The notes under the pieces were generated by a model that made no database searches, had not been told where the DNA came from, and saw only the letters and a program-made list of their open reading frames with translations. From contig NZ_QEQQ01000001.1 of NCBI RefSeq assembly GCF_003097235.1, positions 521,107 to 585,106 on the forward strand: 64,000 nt of DNA. Reading direction: 5' to 3'. Both the position numbers and the translations under genes were made by a program. Of this stretch, positions 49,763-59,769 are shown piece after piece (the stretch's first letter is position 1; every line of letters starts with the position of its first letter). The stretch comes from Pseudomonas sp. CC120222-01a. GTDB taxonomy: Bacteria > Pseudomonadota > Gammaproteobacteria > Pseudomonadales > Pseudomonadaceae.

Positions 49763-50473
49763 ATGCTAGAGCTCCAGCGCCCCGACACCCTGGTAGACCG
49801 TGTCGTCAGCGCCATTCGCGCCGAGATCGACTCCGGCCGTCTGGCCGCCGAATCGCGCCTGCCCACCGAACAGCAACTGGCCGAACAGCTGAACGTCAGC
49901 CGCTCGGTGGTGCGCGAGGCCGTGGCGCAGCTCAAGGCCGACGGCGTACTGATCGCCCGTCGCGGGCTCGGGTCCTACATTTCGCAAACACCTGCCGGTA
50001 CCGTGTTCCGCTTCCCCGGCAGCAATGGCCGCAAGCCGGACCTGGTGCAGATGTTCGAAATGCGCCTGTGGATCGAAACCCAGGCCGCCGCCATCGCCGC
50101 CCGCCGTCGCGACGAGCAGGACCTGGCCCACATGGCCAAGGCCCTGCAGGAAATGCTCGACAAGCGCAGTGACTTCGCCACCGCCTCGGCCGCCGACGTG
50201 GCCTTCCACCGGGCGATTGCCGAAGCCAGCAAGAATGATTACTTCGTGGCCTTCCACGACTTCCTCGGTGGCCAGCTGGCCAGCGCCCGGCGCACCGCCT
50301 GGGAAAACTCCGCTGCCCACTCGGTGGGTGGCTCGGCCGATGCCAATCGTGAGCACCAGGCGCTGTACCAGGCCATCGCCGATGGCGACCGCCAGGCGGC
50401 CGCAGCCTGCGCCGAAGCGCACCTGCGCGCCTCGGCCAGGCGCCTGAAGATCGACCTCCCCGCCCTCGACTGA
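49763..50473 (+). CDS. lhgR: GntR/FadR-family repressor LhgR
   Basis: A 236-residue regulator with an N-terminal winged helix-turn-helix (LPTEQQLAEQLNVSRSVVRE, about 33-52) and a C-terminal FCD ligand-binding domain (about 90-230) whose metal/ligand-binding residues lie in FHRAIAEAS and the later H-x3-H-like AEAHLRAS. It precedes lhgO, and an identical 17-base operator lies before both genes. LhgR of P. putida W619 is known to repress lhgO and respond to L-2-hydroxyglutarate; the gene name here is by context and family. Confidence 0.85.
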   Translation: MLELQRPDTLVDRVVSAIRAEIDSGRLAAESRLPTEQQLAEQLNVSRSVVREAVAQLKADGVLIARRGLGSYISQTPAGTVFRFPGSNGRKPDLVQMFEMRLWIETQAAAIAARRRDEQDLAHMAKALQEMLDKRSDFATASAADVAFHRAIAEASKNDYFVAFHDFLGGQLASARRTAWENSAAHSVGGSADANREHQALYQAIADGDRQAAAACAEAHLRASARRLKIDLPALD

Positions 50474-50523
50474 CCCCGGAGAAACCAACGCGGCCTGACG
50501 CGGGCCCTTTTACGCACTACTTA

Positions 50524-50540
50524 GTCTGACAACCTGATAA
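50524..50540 (+). promoter_or_regulatory. LhgR operator upstream of lhgO
   Basis: GTCTGACAACCTGATAA, identical over 17 bases to the site before lhgR (49730-49746), located 36 bases before the lhgO start codon. Confidence 0.8.
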
Positions 50541-50576
50541 GCAGATCCACCGACAAGAACACCAAGGTACCCCTGC

Positions 50577-51770
50577 ATGACTTACGACTACTGCATCATC
50601 GGCGGCGGCATCGTCGGCCTCGCCACTGCGATGGCCCTGCTCGAACAGCGCCCGGGCGCCTCTCTGCTGATCCTGGAGAAGGAAGCCAGCCTCGGCCGCC
50701 ACCAGACCGGCCACAACAGTGGCGTGATCCATGCGGGCATCTATTACGCACCGGGCAGCCTCAAGGCCGAACTGTGCAAGCGCGGCGCCCAGGCGACCAA
50801 GGACTTCTGCAGCGAGCACGGCATCGCCTTCGAGGTCTGCGGCAAACTGCTGGTGGCCTCCAACGACCTGGAAGTGCAACGCATGCAGGCCCTGTACGAG
50901 CGCTCGCAGCAGAACGGCCTGAAGGTCGAGCGCCTGGACGCGGCCGCGCTGGCTGAACGTGAACCGAACATCGTCGGCAAGGGCGCGCTGTTCCTCGATG
51001 CCACCGGCATCGTCGACTACACCCAGGTGTGCAACGCCATGGCCAAGGTGATCCGCCAGGCTGGCGGCGAGGTTCACCTGTCCACCCGCGTGCGTGCCAT
51101 CCAGGAGCACGCCGACCATGTCGCGGTCGGCACCGACAGCCACACCTGGCGCGCCCGCCAGCTGGTGGCCTGCGCCGGCCTGCAGTCCGACCGCCTGGCG
51201 CGCCTGGCCGGGGTGAAGATCGACCACCAGATCATCCCCTTCCGCGGCGAGTACTACCGCCTGCCGGCCAGCAAGAACCAGATCGTCAACCACCTGATCT
51301 ACCCGATTCCCGACCCGGAGCTGCCATTCCTCGGCGTGCACCTGACACGCATGATCGACGGCAGCGTCACCGTCGGCCCGAACGCCGTGCTCGGCTTCGG
51401 CCGCGAGAACTACCGCAAGCTTTCGGTCAACTGGCGCGACGTGGCCGAATACGCCCGCTTCCCAGGGTTCTGGAAAACCATCTGGAACAACCTCGGCTCC
51501 GGTACCACCGAGATGAAGAACTCGCTGTTCAAGCGCGGTTACCTGGAACAGTGCCGCAAGTACTGCCCATCGCTGGAAGTGGCAGACCTGCTGCCCTACG
51601 AAGCGGGCATTCGCGCCCAGGCGGTGATGCGCAACGGCACCCTGGTGCATGACTTCCTGTTCGCCGAGACCCCGCGCATGGTGCATGTCTGCAATGCCCC
51701 GTCGCCGGCTGCCACATCGGCCATTCCCATCGGCCAGATGATCGCCGAGAAGATCCTCAAGGCCCGCTGA
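50577..51770 (+). CDS. lhgO: L-2-hydroxyglutarate oxidase
   Basis: A 397-residue FAD-dependent oxidoreductase of the DAO family, oxidising L-2-hydroxyglutarate to 2-oxoglutarate with electrons passed to the quinone pool. The FAD dinucleotide-binding motif IIGGGIVGLATA (about 7-18), the RHQTGHNSGVIHAGIYY segment (about 42-58) and the C-terminal FAD contact GIRAQAV are LhgO hallmarks. AAGG precedes the ATG. Part of an lhgR-lhgO-transporter cluster under LhgR control. No csiD gene is adjacent, so it may serve exogenous rather than glutarate-derived L-2-hydroxyglutarate. Confidence 0.92.
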   Translation: MTYDYCIIGGGIVGLATAMALLEQRPGASLLILEKEASLGRHQTGHNSGVIHAGIYYAPGSLKAELCKRGAQATKDFCSEHGIAFEVCGKLLVASNDLEVQRMQALYERSQQNGLKVERLDAAALAEREPNIVGKGALFLDATGIVDYTQVCNAMAKVIRQAGGEVHLSTRVRAIQEHADHVAVGTDSHTWRARQLVACAGLQSDRLARLAGVKIDHQIIPFRGEYYRLPASKNQIVNHLIYPIPDPELPFLGVHLTRMIDGSVTVGPNAVLGFGRENYRKLSVNWRDVAEYARFPGFWKTIWNNLGSGTTEMKNSLFKRGYLEQCRKYCPSLEVADLLPYEAGIRAQAVMRNGTLVHDFLFAETPRMVHVCNAPSPAATSAIPIGQMIAEKILKAR

Positions 51771-51814
51771 AATCTGCGTCACCCACAACTACAAAGACAA
51801 TAAGGACCCCCCCC

Positions 51815-53146
51815 ATGTCGGTACATGAGGCGGCCCCGGCCGCGCACGAGACCCCGCAACAGCAACGCAAGCGCCTGCGCAAGGTGGCGGCGGCGACCAT
51901 CTTCGGCTCGATGCTGGAGTGGTACGACTTCTACCTCTACGCGACCATGGCAGCGATCGTGTTCTCGAAGATCTTCTTCGATGCCAGCAACCCGGCAGTA
52001 GCCTCGCTGCTGGCCTTCTCAACCTTCGCCATCGGCTTCATCGCCCGCCCCTTCGGCGGCGTCCTGTTCGGCTACCTGGGCGACCGCTTCGGGCGCAAGC
52101 ATGTGCTGGTGATCACCTTCTGCATGATGGGCGTGTGCACTGCGTTGATCGGGCTGATTCCAAGCTATGCCAGCATCGGCATCTGGGCACCGATCCTGCT
52201 GGTGGTGATCCGCATCATCCAGGGCCTGGGCGCGGGGGCCGAGCTGTCCGGCGCGGCGGTGACCTCCTACGAGCACGCCAGCGAAGGCAAGCGCGGCAGC
52301 CAGGGCGCCTGGCCGGCGCTGGGGCTGAACCTGGGGCTGCTGCTGTCGTCGCTGACCGTGTACCTGCTGACCATGAACGGCAACGAATTCCTCCTGGCCG
52401 GAGGCTGGCGCATCCCGTTCATTGCCAGCATCGCCCTGGTGGCGGTCGGCCTGTGGGTGCGCAAGAGCATCCCCGAGACGCCGGACTTCAAGGAGCTCGA
52501 CAAGGCCGACAGCAGCACGCCACAGGTGTCGCCGCTGAAGCTGCTGTTCAGGAACGACCTCAAGGGCCTGGCCGTGGTGTTCTTCGTGGCCATCGGCTAC
52601 AACGCCCTGAGCTACATCTTCAAGACCTTTTCGCTGGCCTACCTGACCCAGTTCAAGGGTGTGGAAGCGCATGTCACCTCGCTGTCGGTGACCATCGCCA
52701 GCCTGGTGGCGATCTTCGCCGTGCCGTTCTTCGGCTGGCTATGCGACCGCTGGAGCAGCAAGACCGTGCTGATGCTCGGCGGGGCCTTGTCGGCACTGTT
52801 CGCCTACCCGTTCCTGCAACTGTTGAGCACCGGTGAGCCCACCCAGATCTATATCGCCATCGCGATCGGCACCGGCATCCTCGCGCCGATGATGTTCGCC
52901 CCCCAGGGCTCGTTCCTCAGCCGCCAGTTCCCGACCCAGACACGTTCGTCGGGCTTTGGCACCGGCCGTGAGATCGGCACCGCGGTAGCTGGCGGCCTGG
53001 CGCCGCTGGGCGGCCTGGCCCTGGTGGCCGGGTCGGCGACCCATTCCACCGATGGCGTGGCGCTGATCCTGGCAATTGCCGGGGTGCTGGTGGTGGTGTT
53101 CGCCCTGTGCGACCAAGGGCGCAAGCACTCCAGCTCGAAGAACTGA
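51815..53146 (+). CDS. MHS-family MFS transporter
   Basis: A 443-residue, 12-helix proton symporter of the metabolite:H+ symporter (MHS) family, which includes alpha-ketoglutarate and shikimate permeases. The N-terminal family signature SMLEWYDFYLYATMAAIVF (about 29-47) and the MFS loop motif GYLGDRFGRKHVL (about 86-98) are clear. It follows lhgO by 44 bases in the same operon, so uptake of L-2-hydroxyglutarate or a related dicarboxylate is a reasonable inference. TAAGGA lies upstream of the ATG. Confidence 0.88.
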   Translation: MSVHEAAPAAHETPQQQRKRLRKVAAATIFGSMLEWYDFYLYATMAAIVFSKIFFDASNPAVASLLAFSTFAIGFIARPFGGVLFGYLGDRFGRKHVLVITFCMMGVCTALIGLIPSYASIGIWAPILLVVIRIIQGLGAGAELSGAAVTSYEHASEGKRGSQGAWPALGLNLGLLLSSLTVYLLTMNGNEFLLAGGWRIPFIASIALVAVGLWVRKSIPETPDFKELDKADSSTPQVSPLKLLFRNDLKGLAVVFFVAIGYNALSYIFKTFSLAYLTQFKGVEAHVTSLSVTIASLVAIFAVPFFGWLCDRWSSKTVLMLGGALSALFAYPFLQLLSTGEPTQIYIAIAIGTGILAPMMFAPQGSFLSRQFPTQTRSSGFGTGREIGTAVAGGLAPLGGLALVAGSATHSTDGVALILAIAGVLVVVFALCDQGRKHSSSKN

Positions 53147-53154
53147 AGCCTGTT

Positions 53155-53187
53155 CCTGCCTCATCACCTCGCTGGCGATGAGGCAGG
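53155..53187. terminator. Hairpin after the lhg operon
   Basis: An 11-bp perfect stem CCTGCCTCATC (53155-53165) / GATGAGGCAGG (53177-53187) with an 11-base loop, eight bases after the transporter stop and before the convergent DUF2235 gene. No T run follows. Confidence 0.55.
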
Positions 53188-53206
53188 TACTGTCAGGCAG
53201 GCCCCT

Positions 53207-54412
53207 TCAGCCAACAGGATTCTCATGCACCACCCTGCCCCCCTGCGCCGGCCTGTCGACAAACAGTACATCCAGCCCGCTGCAGCGCAATCCCTTCAAC
53301 GCGTTCCAGTGCGCCGAGGCATGTACATACCTCGCTTGCAGTAACGCCTCTTCCTCAGCAGTCAACCCTGCCCCGCCGTTCAGCGCATAGTCGTGCAGCG
53401 AGCGACTGATCCCCCGCAACTCATCCGGTACCCGGTGAGCCTCGACATCACCCAAGGGCAAAAAAGGCACGCCGTTACGCAGGCCCAGTTCACGCATGAT
53501 GCTCAGGTAAACCCGTGACAGGTGGCCGCACACCTCTCGTTCCCGGTAGACCGCCGCATAAACGTGTTTCTGCGCCTCATCCCGCTGCGCCCGAGCTCCA
53601 CTCACCGGCACTTCCCAAGTAAGCACACGCGCCCCGGGGTCGCCGAGCTCGGTGAGCGAGGCGTGGGCCTGGGCATAGGCGTTGGTTCTTTCGGCAGGCG
53701 TTGCCTGCGTCACCCGGCTCGAAAAGGGCTTGTTCAGCAACACCTGCTCAAGCATCGACTCCGCATAACCGCCACCGATGTTGGAATGCACGCCGGGCAC
53801 GATGATGTCGTTGCCACTGCGCACCAAGGCAAAGTTGTGCCGTTGCTCATCCCTGGCCACCAGCTGCACCACCTGCCGGGCAATGCCCTCTGGCAACCCA
53901 AGGCGCAGATCGCCCAGGCGCGCGTCGGCGGGGTCGAAGTGACCACGCAGGGGCTCGACGATGGCCGCGACCGTGTCGAACAGGCCAATGAAGTTGATCA
54001 CCCGCGCCCGCTGCAGCTCGGTCGGCAGCCCTTCACCGCTGCAAAGCTGGTTGGCCAACTGCCTGGCCGTCGCCGCGCCGCGGCTGAAACCGAACAGGTC
54101 GAACTCGATCCGCTCGGGGACTGCCAGCAGGCGCAACTGCTCGCCAACCCTGACCAAAGCCTGGCTCACACGCGCCTGCACACCGGTGGCTCCCCTGCCA
54201 GTTCCCTGCGCATACAGCGAATCGGCCTCTCCCGTGGTCGTACCAACCCCTTCCAAATACAGTTTGATGAAGGCCTGATCACCCACCTCCCCCTGCGGGT
54301 AAAGCCCATGCAACAGGGCGATGTTGCTGAGAGGCTGGGAGGCATTGCCCTGGTTGTTGCCCGTACCGTCAAAGAAGATACCCACTCGCACACAGCTGCA
54401 TTGCTTGCCCAT
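53207..54412 (-). CDS. DUF2235 alpha/beta hydrolase, Tle1-like phospholipase candidate
   Basis: A 401-residue protein of the DUF2235 family, which includes the type VI secretion phospholipase effectors Tle1. Visible: N-terminal VRVGIFFDGTGNN (about 8-20), the nucleophile motif FGFSRGAA (Ser about 109) and VPGVHSNIGGGYAE, where many relatives have Asp instead of Asn. No signal peptide. The start at ATG 54412 (MGKQCSCVRVG) has AGGA eight bases upstream. It stands alone, with no vgrG, chaperone or recognisable immunity gene adjacent, and is divergent from moxR. Effector status is inference. Confidence 0.75.
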   Translation of the reverse strand: MGKQCSCVRVGIFFDGTGNNQGNASQPLSNIALLHGLYPQGEVGDQAFIKLYLEGVGTTTGEADSLYAQGTGRGATGVQARVSQALVRVGEQLRLLAVPERIEFDLFGFSRGAATARQLANQLCSGEGLPTELQRARVINFIGLFDTVAAIVEPLRGHFDPADARLGDLRLGLPEGIARQVVQLVARDEQRHNFALVRSGNDIIVPGVHSNIGGGYAESMLEQVLLNKPFSSRVTQATPAERTNAYAQAHASLTELGDPGARVLTWEVPVSGARAQRDEAQKHVYAAVYREREVCGHLSRVYLSIMRELGLRNGVPFLPLGDVEAHRVPDELRGISRSLHDYALNGGAGLTAEEEALLQARYVHASAHWNALKGLRCSGLDVLFVDRPAQGGRVVHENPVG

Positions 54413-54586
54413 CGTCGTATTCCTGTTCACCTTGGAGGCAACAGAAAGCGACAAACTGTCCATGGGAAACATCAGCGAACCCCACAACGCCTGCGTGCAG
54501 ATTTCGACGCGGCACCGCGGATAGATTAAAGTATCACCCCCTGCCAGGCTGCCCACACCCTGGCGCAAACCCAGGAACCGTCGCCG

Positions 54587-55546
<960 letters not shown>

Positions 55547-55549
55547 CCC

Positions 55550-56494
55550 ATGCCCACCGCGCCGCAGGCCGAATCCGGCATCCGCATCGGCCTCGCCGAA
55601 CTGATCGACATGCGCCACCGCGTGCGCGAAATCCAGCTGTTTTCCCGCCCCGGCCAGCGCAGCCCGCTGGTCGGCCTGCACCACTCCAAGCTGCGCGGGC
55701 GCGGCGTGGACTTCGACCAGGTGCGCGTGTACCAGGCTGGTGACGATGTGCGCAACATCGACTGGCGCGTCACCGCACGCACCCAGGAGCCGCACACCAA
55801 GCTGTTCCACGAGGAACGCGAACGGCCGATCTTCATTCTCGTCGAACAGAGCCAGCGCCTGTTCTTCGGCTCGGGGCTGATGTTCAAGTCGGTGCTCGCA
55901 GCCGAGGCTGCCGCGCTGTTCGGCTGGGCTGCCCTGGGCCACAACGACCGCATCGGCGGGCTGGTGTTCGGCGACAACGAGCACCACGAGATCAAGCCAC
56001 GGCGCAGCAAGCAGAGCCTGCTGCAGCTGCTCAACCGCCTGGCCAAGGTCAACCAGGCGCTGCACACCGAAGCCGCGCCGCAAACCGACAGCCTCGGCCT
56101 GGCCCTGCGCCGCGCCCGTGAAGTGCTGCGCCCCGGCAGCCTGGCCATCGTCATCTGCGACGAGCGCTCGCTCAGCGCCCAGGCTGAGCAACACCTGGCC
56201 ATGCTCTCGCGCCATTGCGACCTGCTGCTGATGCCGGTGTCCGACCCGCTCGACCACGCCCTGCCCGCCGCCGGCCTGCTGCGCTTCGCCCAGCGCGGTT
56301 CGCAGCTGGAGTTAGACACCCTGGACGCCAACCTGCGTCAGGCCTACCGTCAACAGGCCGAAGCGCGCATCGAGCGCTGGGAGCTGATGGCGCAGAAGCT
56401 GCGCGTGCTGCTGATGCCGCTCAGCACCCAGAGCGAGATGATCGAGCAACTGCGCGAATACCTGAACGCCCAGCGCCCCGGGAGCGGACAATGA
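55550..56494 (+). CDS. DUF58 domain-containing protein
   Basis: A 314-residue cytoplasmic protein containing the DUF58 core signature (GRGVDFDQVRVYQAGDDVRNIDWRVTAR, here about 46-73, written in full only as GDDVRNIDWRVTAR) and a VWA-like fold in the second half. It starts three bases after moxR and overlaps the next gene by four bases (ATGA). DUF58 proteins always accompany MoxR and VWA genes; the molecular role is not established. Confidence 0.9.
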   Translation: MPTAPQAESGIRIGLAELIDMRHRVREIQLFSRPGQRSPLVGLHHSKLRGRGVDFDQVRVYQAGDDVRNIDWRVTARTQEPHTKLFHEERERPIFILVEQSQRLFFGSGLMFKSVLAAEAAALFGWAALGHNDRIGGLVFGDNEHHEIKPRRSKQSLLQLLNRLAKVNQALHTEAAPQTDSLGLALRRAREVLRPGSLAIVICDERSLSAQAEQHLAMLSRHCDLLLMPVSDPLDHALPAAGLLRFAQRGSQLELDTLDANLRQAYRQQAEARIERWELMAQKLRVLLMPLSTQSEMIEQLREYLNAQRPGSGQ

Positions 56495-56985
56495 ACCCGC
56501 TGGACCAGCTGCAACCACTGATAGCACCGCCGGCAATCGGCCTATGGCCGCCGGCACCGGGCTGGTGGCTGCTGCTCGCGCTGCTGCCGTTGCTGGTCTG
56601 GGGCCTGTGGCGGTTGCGCCGCTGGCGCCCGGGCAAGCGTCCGGTGGTGCGCGCCGAGCTGCCGCTCGACCCGGTGCGCCTGGAAGCCCTGGCCGAACTC
56701 GCCCGCCTGCCACGCCCCTACGACGGCGCCCCGGCCGGCGCCTGGCTGCAGCAGATCAACGCCCTGCTCAAGCGCCTGTGCCGCAACCACTATCCCGGTG
56801 CCAACAGCCATACCTTGAACGGCCGCCAGTGGCTGGCCTTTCTCGACAACCGCTGCCCGGCCGCCGGCCTGACTCGCTGGATGGTGCTGGTCGAGGGCGC
56901 CTACAAGCCCGAGTGCAAACTCGACGACAAGGCCATCGTCGGGCTCAGCCAGGCGGTCGAAACCTGGATTCGCAAACATGTTTGA
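56491..56985 (+). CDS. DUF4381 domain-containing membrane protein
   Basis: A 164-residue protein with one N-terminal membrane helix (about 22-45: PGWWLLLALLPLLVWGLW) followed by a soluble domain. This matches DUF4381, the small membrane component found between DUF58 and BatA in these operons. ATG 56491 overlaps the DUF58 stop by four bases, and its end overlaps batA by eight bases. Confidence 0.88.
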   Translation: MNPLDQLQPLIAPPAIGLWPPAPGWWLLLALLPLLVWGLWRLRRWRPGKRPVVRAELPLDPVRLEALAELARLPRPYDGAPAGAWLQQINALLKRLCRNHYPGANSHTLNGRQWLAFLDNRCPAAGLTRWMVLVEGAYKPECKLDDKAIVGLSQAVETWIRKHV

Positions 56986-58054
56986 ACTGGCCTGGCCGTG
57001 GATCTTCGTGCTGCTGCCGCTGCCGTGGCTGGCGCGCCTGCTGCTGCCCGCCGCCGACAGTGGCGAGCCGGTGCTCAAGGTCGGCTTCCTCGACGAGCTA
57101 GAAGGGCTGGCCGGGCGCCGTGCACGCCTGAACCTGCCGACCCTGCGCCAGCAGGCGCCGTATGTACTGATCTGGCTATTGCTGCTGCTGGCCGCAGCGC
57201 GCCCGCAATGGCTCGGTGAGCCGGTGCCGGTGGCCGCCAGCGGCCGCGACCTGCTGGTGGCGGTGGATGTGTCGGGCTCGATGGACTTCCCCGACATGCA
57301 GTGGAAGGACGAAGACATCAGCCGCCTCGACCTGGTCAAGGCCTTGCTCGGCGACTTCCTGCAGGACCGCGAAGGCGACCGTGTCGGCCTGATCCTGTTC
57401 GGCAGCCAGGCCTACCTGCAAGCCCCGCTGACCTTCGACCGGCGTACCGTGCGGACCTTCCTCGACGAAGCGCAGATCGGCATCGCCGGCAAGAACACCG
57501 CCATCGGTGACGCCATCGGCCTGGCGGTCAAGCGCCTGCGCCAGCGTCCGGCACAAAGCCGGGTACTGGTGCTGGTCACCGATGGCGCCAACAACGGCGG
57601 GCAGATCCACCCGCTGACCGCCGCCCGCCTGGCCGCCCAGGAAGGCGTGCGCATCTACACCATCGGCATCGGCGCCAACCCCGAGGCCAGCGGCACGCCC
57701 GGCCTGCTTGGCCTGAACCCGAGCCTGGACCTCGACGAAGCGTCGCTCAAGGAAATTGCCGACATCACCCACGGTGCCTACTTCCGCGCCCATGACGGCG
57801 CCGAGCTGAACGCCATCGGCGACACCCTCGACCAGCTTGAACCCGTTGCCCAGCAACCGACCCAGGCGCGCACGGCCAAAGCCCTGTATGCCTGGCCGCT
57901 GGCCTTGGCCCTGCTGCTCAGCGTGCTGTTGGTGGTGGCGGTGCAATGGCCCGACAACCTGCTGCACAAGGTGCTGCGCAAACCGCGTTTCCTGCAGCCC
58001 CATCCGGAATGGCGCCAGCGCCTGAAACGCCTGCGCCTGAGGAAACGCCGATGA
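56978..58054 (+). CDS. VWA domain-containing protein BatA-like
   Basis: A 358-residue inner-membrane protein: two N-terminal hydrophobic segments (about 3-22 and 58-75), a von Willebrand factor A domain (about 90-285) and a C-terminal helix (about 305-325). The metal-ion-dependent adhesion site is intact: DVSGS at 97-101, Thr in GKNTAIGDAIG (about 175) and Asp in LVTDGANN (about 200). BatA-type proteins work with MoxR in envelope stress tolerance. Overlaps DUF4381 (8 bases) and the next gene (4 bases). Confidence 0.9.
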   Translation: MFELAWPWIFVLLPLPWLARLLLPAADSGEPVLKVGFLDELEGLAGRRARLNLPTLRQQAPYVLIWLLLLLAAARPQWLGEPVPVAASGRDLLVAVDVSGSMDFPDMQWKDEDISRLDLVKALLGDFLQDREGDRVGLILFGSQAYLQAPLTFDRRTVRTFLDEAQIGIAGKNTAIGDAIGLAVKRLRQRPAQSRVLVLVTDGANNGGQIHPLTAARLAAQEGVRIYTIGIGANPEASGTPGLLGLNPSLDLDEASLKEIADITHGAYFRAHDGAELNAIGDTLDQLEPVAQQPTQARTAKALYAWPLALALLLSVLLVVAVQWPDNLLHKVLRKPRFLQPHPEWRQRLKRLRLRKRR

Positions 58055-59769
58055 TCGATCTCTGGCCACAATGGCTGCGCCCGCTCTGGCTGCTGGTGGT
58101 GCCCCTGCTCGGCTGGCTGCTGTTCAAGCTGTGGCACCGGCGCAAGCGCGCCGGGCGCTGGCAGATGATCCTGCCGCCAGCGTTCCACCCGGTGCTGCTT
58201 GGCGGTGGTAGCGGCAGCAACAGCAAGCTGCCGTGGGTGGCCCTGGGCCTGGCCTGGCTGCTGATGGTACTGGCCCTGCTCGGGCCAAGCTGGCAGCGCC
58301 TGGAAGAAACCCGCCAGCGCCCGGCCGACCCGCTGGTGATCCTGCTCGAACTGACCCCGCAGATGCTTGCCGAAGACGTTGCGCCCAACCGCCTGGAACA
58401 GGCCCGGCGCAAGATCCTCGACCTGCTCGAACACCGCAATGACAGCCAGACCGCGCTGATCGTCTATGCCGGCAGTGCGCACACCCTGGTGCCGCTGTCG
58501 GATGACCTGGGTACCACGCGCAACCTGCTGGAATCCATCGACCCGTCGATCATGCCCAAACCCGGTCAACGCGCCGACCTGGCCGTACAAAAAGGCCTGG
58601 CCCTGCTGGCCCAGAGCGGCCTTGGCCAGGGTCGCCTGCTGCTGGTCGGCTCGGCGCTGAGCGCGCCGGAGCGCCAAGGCATCACCCAGGCCCTCGGCCG
58701 CCAGGGCCCGAGCCTGCTGATGCTCGGCATCGGCACCGGCGACGGCGCGCCAGTGCGCCAGGCCAATGGCGAGTACCTCAAGGATGACCAGGGTGGCATT
58801 CTCCTGCCAAGGCTCGACAGCGCCAGCCTCAAGGCCTTCATCAGTGGTACTGGCGGGCGCTACCGCCATGCCCGCATCGACGACCTCGACCTGCGCGGCC
58901 TGGGCCTGTTCGACAACCCGCGCCGCCTGCACGATGCCGGCCAGACCCTGCAACTGGACAGCTGGGCCGACCAGGGCTACTGGCTGTTGCTGCCGTTGTT
59001 GTTGCTGGCCGCCTGTGCCGGGCGCCGCGGCTGGCTGTTCTGCCTGCCGCTGCTGCTGGCCCTGCCGCAACCGAGCCAGGCCTTCGAATTCAACGACCTG
59101 TGGCTGCGCCCCGATCAACAGGGCCAGATGCTGCTGCGCAAGCAACGCCCGGCAGACGCCGCCCGGCATTTCCACGACCCGCAATGGCGCGGCATGGCGT
59201 TATACCAGGCCGGCGACTATGCCGGTGCCGCCGAGGCCTTCGCCCAGGGCGACAGCGCCACAGCCCACTACAATCGAGGCAATGCCCTGGCCCGAAGTGG
59301 CGAGCTGGAAGCCGCCCTGGATGCCTATGAACAGGCCCTGGAGCGCCAGCCCGACCTGCAGCCGGCACTGGCCAACCAGGCACTGGTGCAGCAGCTACTG
59401 CAGCAACGCGAGGCCCAGGCCGAAGAACAACCGGCCAACAGCGATGCCCAAGGCACCCCCGGCAGCGAAACCGAAGGCAACAGCAGCTCGGCCAGCAGCC
59501 CCACCCAGGGTACGCCCGGCAGTGAGGAACAGGCCAAGGCCGAACAACCCGGTGAAGGCAGCAACAACAGCCAGGCGGCGCCTGGCAACCAGGGCGGCGA
59601 TGACGACAGCATCACCCAGCCGCCGCAGCGCCCGGTATCGACCAGCCTCGATGCCGAACAGCGCCAGGCCCTGGAACAATGGCTGCGCGAGATCCCCGAC
59701 AACCCGGCGGAACTGTTGCGGCGCAAATTCTGGTATGAACAGCAATTGCATCAGGAAAAAACACGATGA
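58051..59769 (+). CDS. VWA and TPR domain protein, BatB/BatC-like fusion
   Basis: A 572-residue protein combining BatB and BatC functions: N-terminal membrane helices (about 8-25 and 60-80), a VWA domain (about 90-290), another helix pair (about 310-345), a TPR segment (about 380-460; GDSATAHYNRGNALARSGEL) and a low-complexity Ala/Gly/Ser/Gln/Glu tail (about 465-545). The MIDAS is degenerate: LLELTPQM replaces D-x-S-x-S, so metal-dependent ligand binding may be lost. ATG 58051 overlaps batA by four bases (ATGA). Confidence 0.88.
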   Translation: MIDLWPQWLRPLWLLVVPLLGWLLFKLWHRRKRAGRWQMILPPAFHPVLLGGGSGSNSKLPWVALGLAWLLMVLALLGPSWQRLEETRQRPADPLVILLELTPQMLAEDVAPNRLEQARRKILDLLEHRNDSQTALIVYAGSAHTLVPLSDDLGTTRNLLESIDPSIMPKPGQRADLAVQKGLALLAQSGLGQGRLLLVGSALSAPERQGITQALGRQGPSLLMLGIGTGDGAPVRQANGEYLKDDQGGILLPRLDSASLKAFISGTGGRYRHARIDDLDLRGLGLFDNPRRLHDAGQTLQLDSWADQGYWLLLPLLLLAACAGRRGWLFCLPLLLALPQPSQAFEFNDLWLRPDQQGQMLLRKQRPADAARHFHDPQWRGMALYQAGDYAGAAEAFAQGDSATAHYNRGNALARSGELEAALDAYEQALERQPDLQPALANQALVQQLLQQREAQAEEQPANSDAQGTPGSETEGNSSSASSPTQGTPGSEEQAKAEQPGEGSNNSQAAPGNQGGDDDSITQPPQRPVSTSLDAEQRQALEQWLREIPDNPAELLRRKFWYEQQLHQEKTR

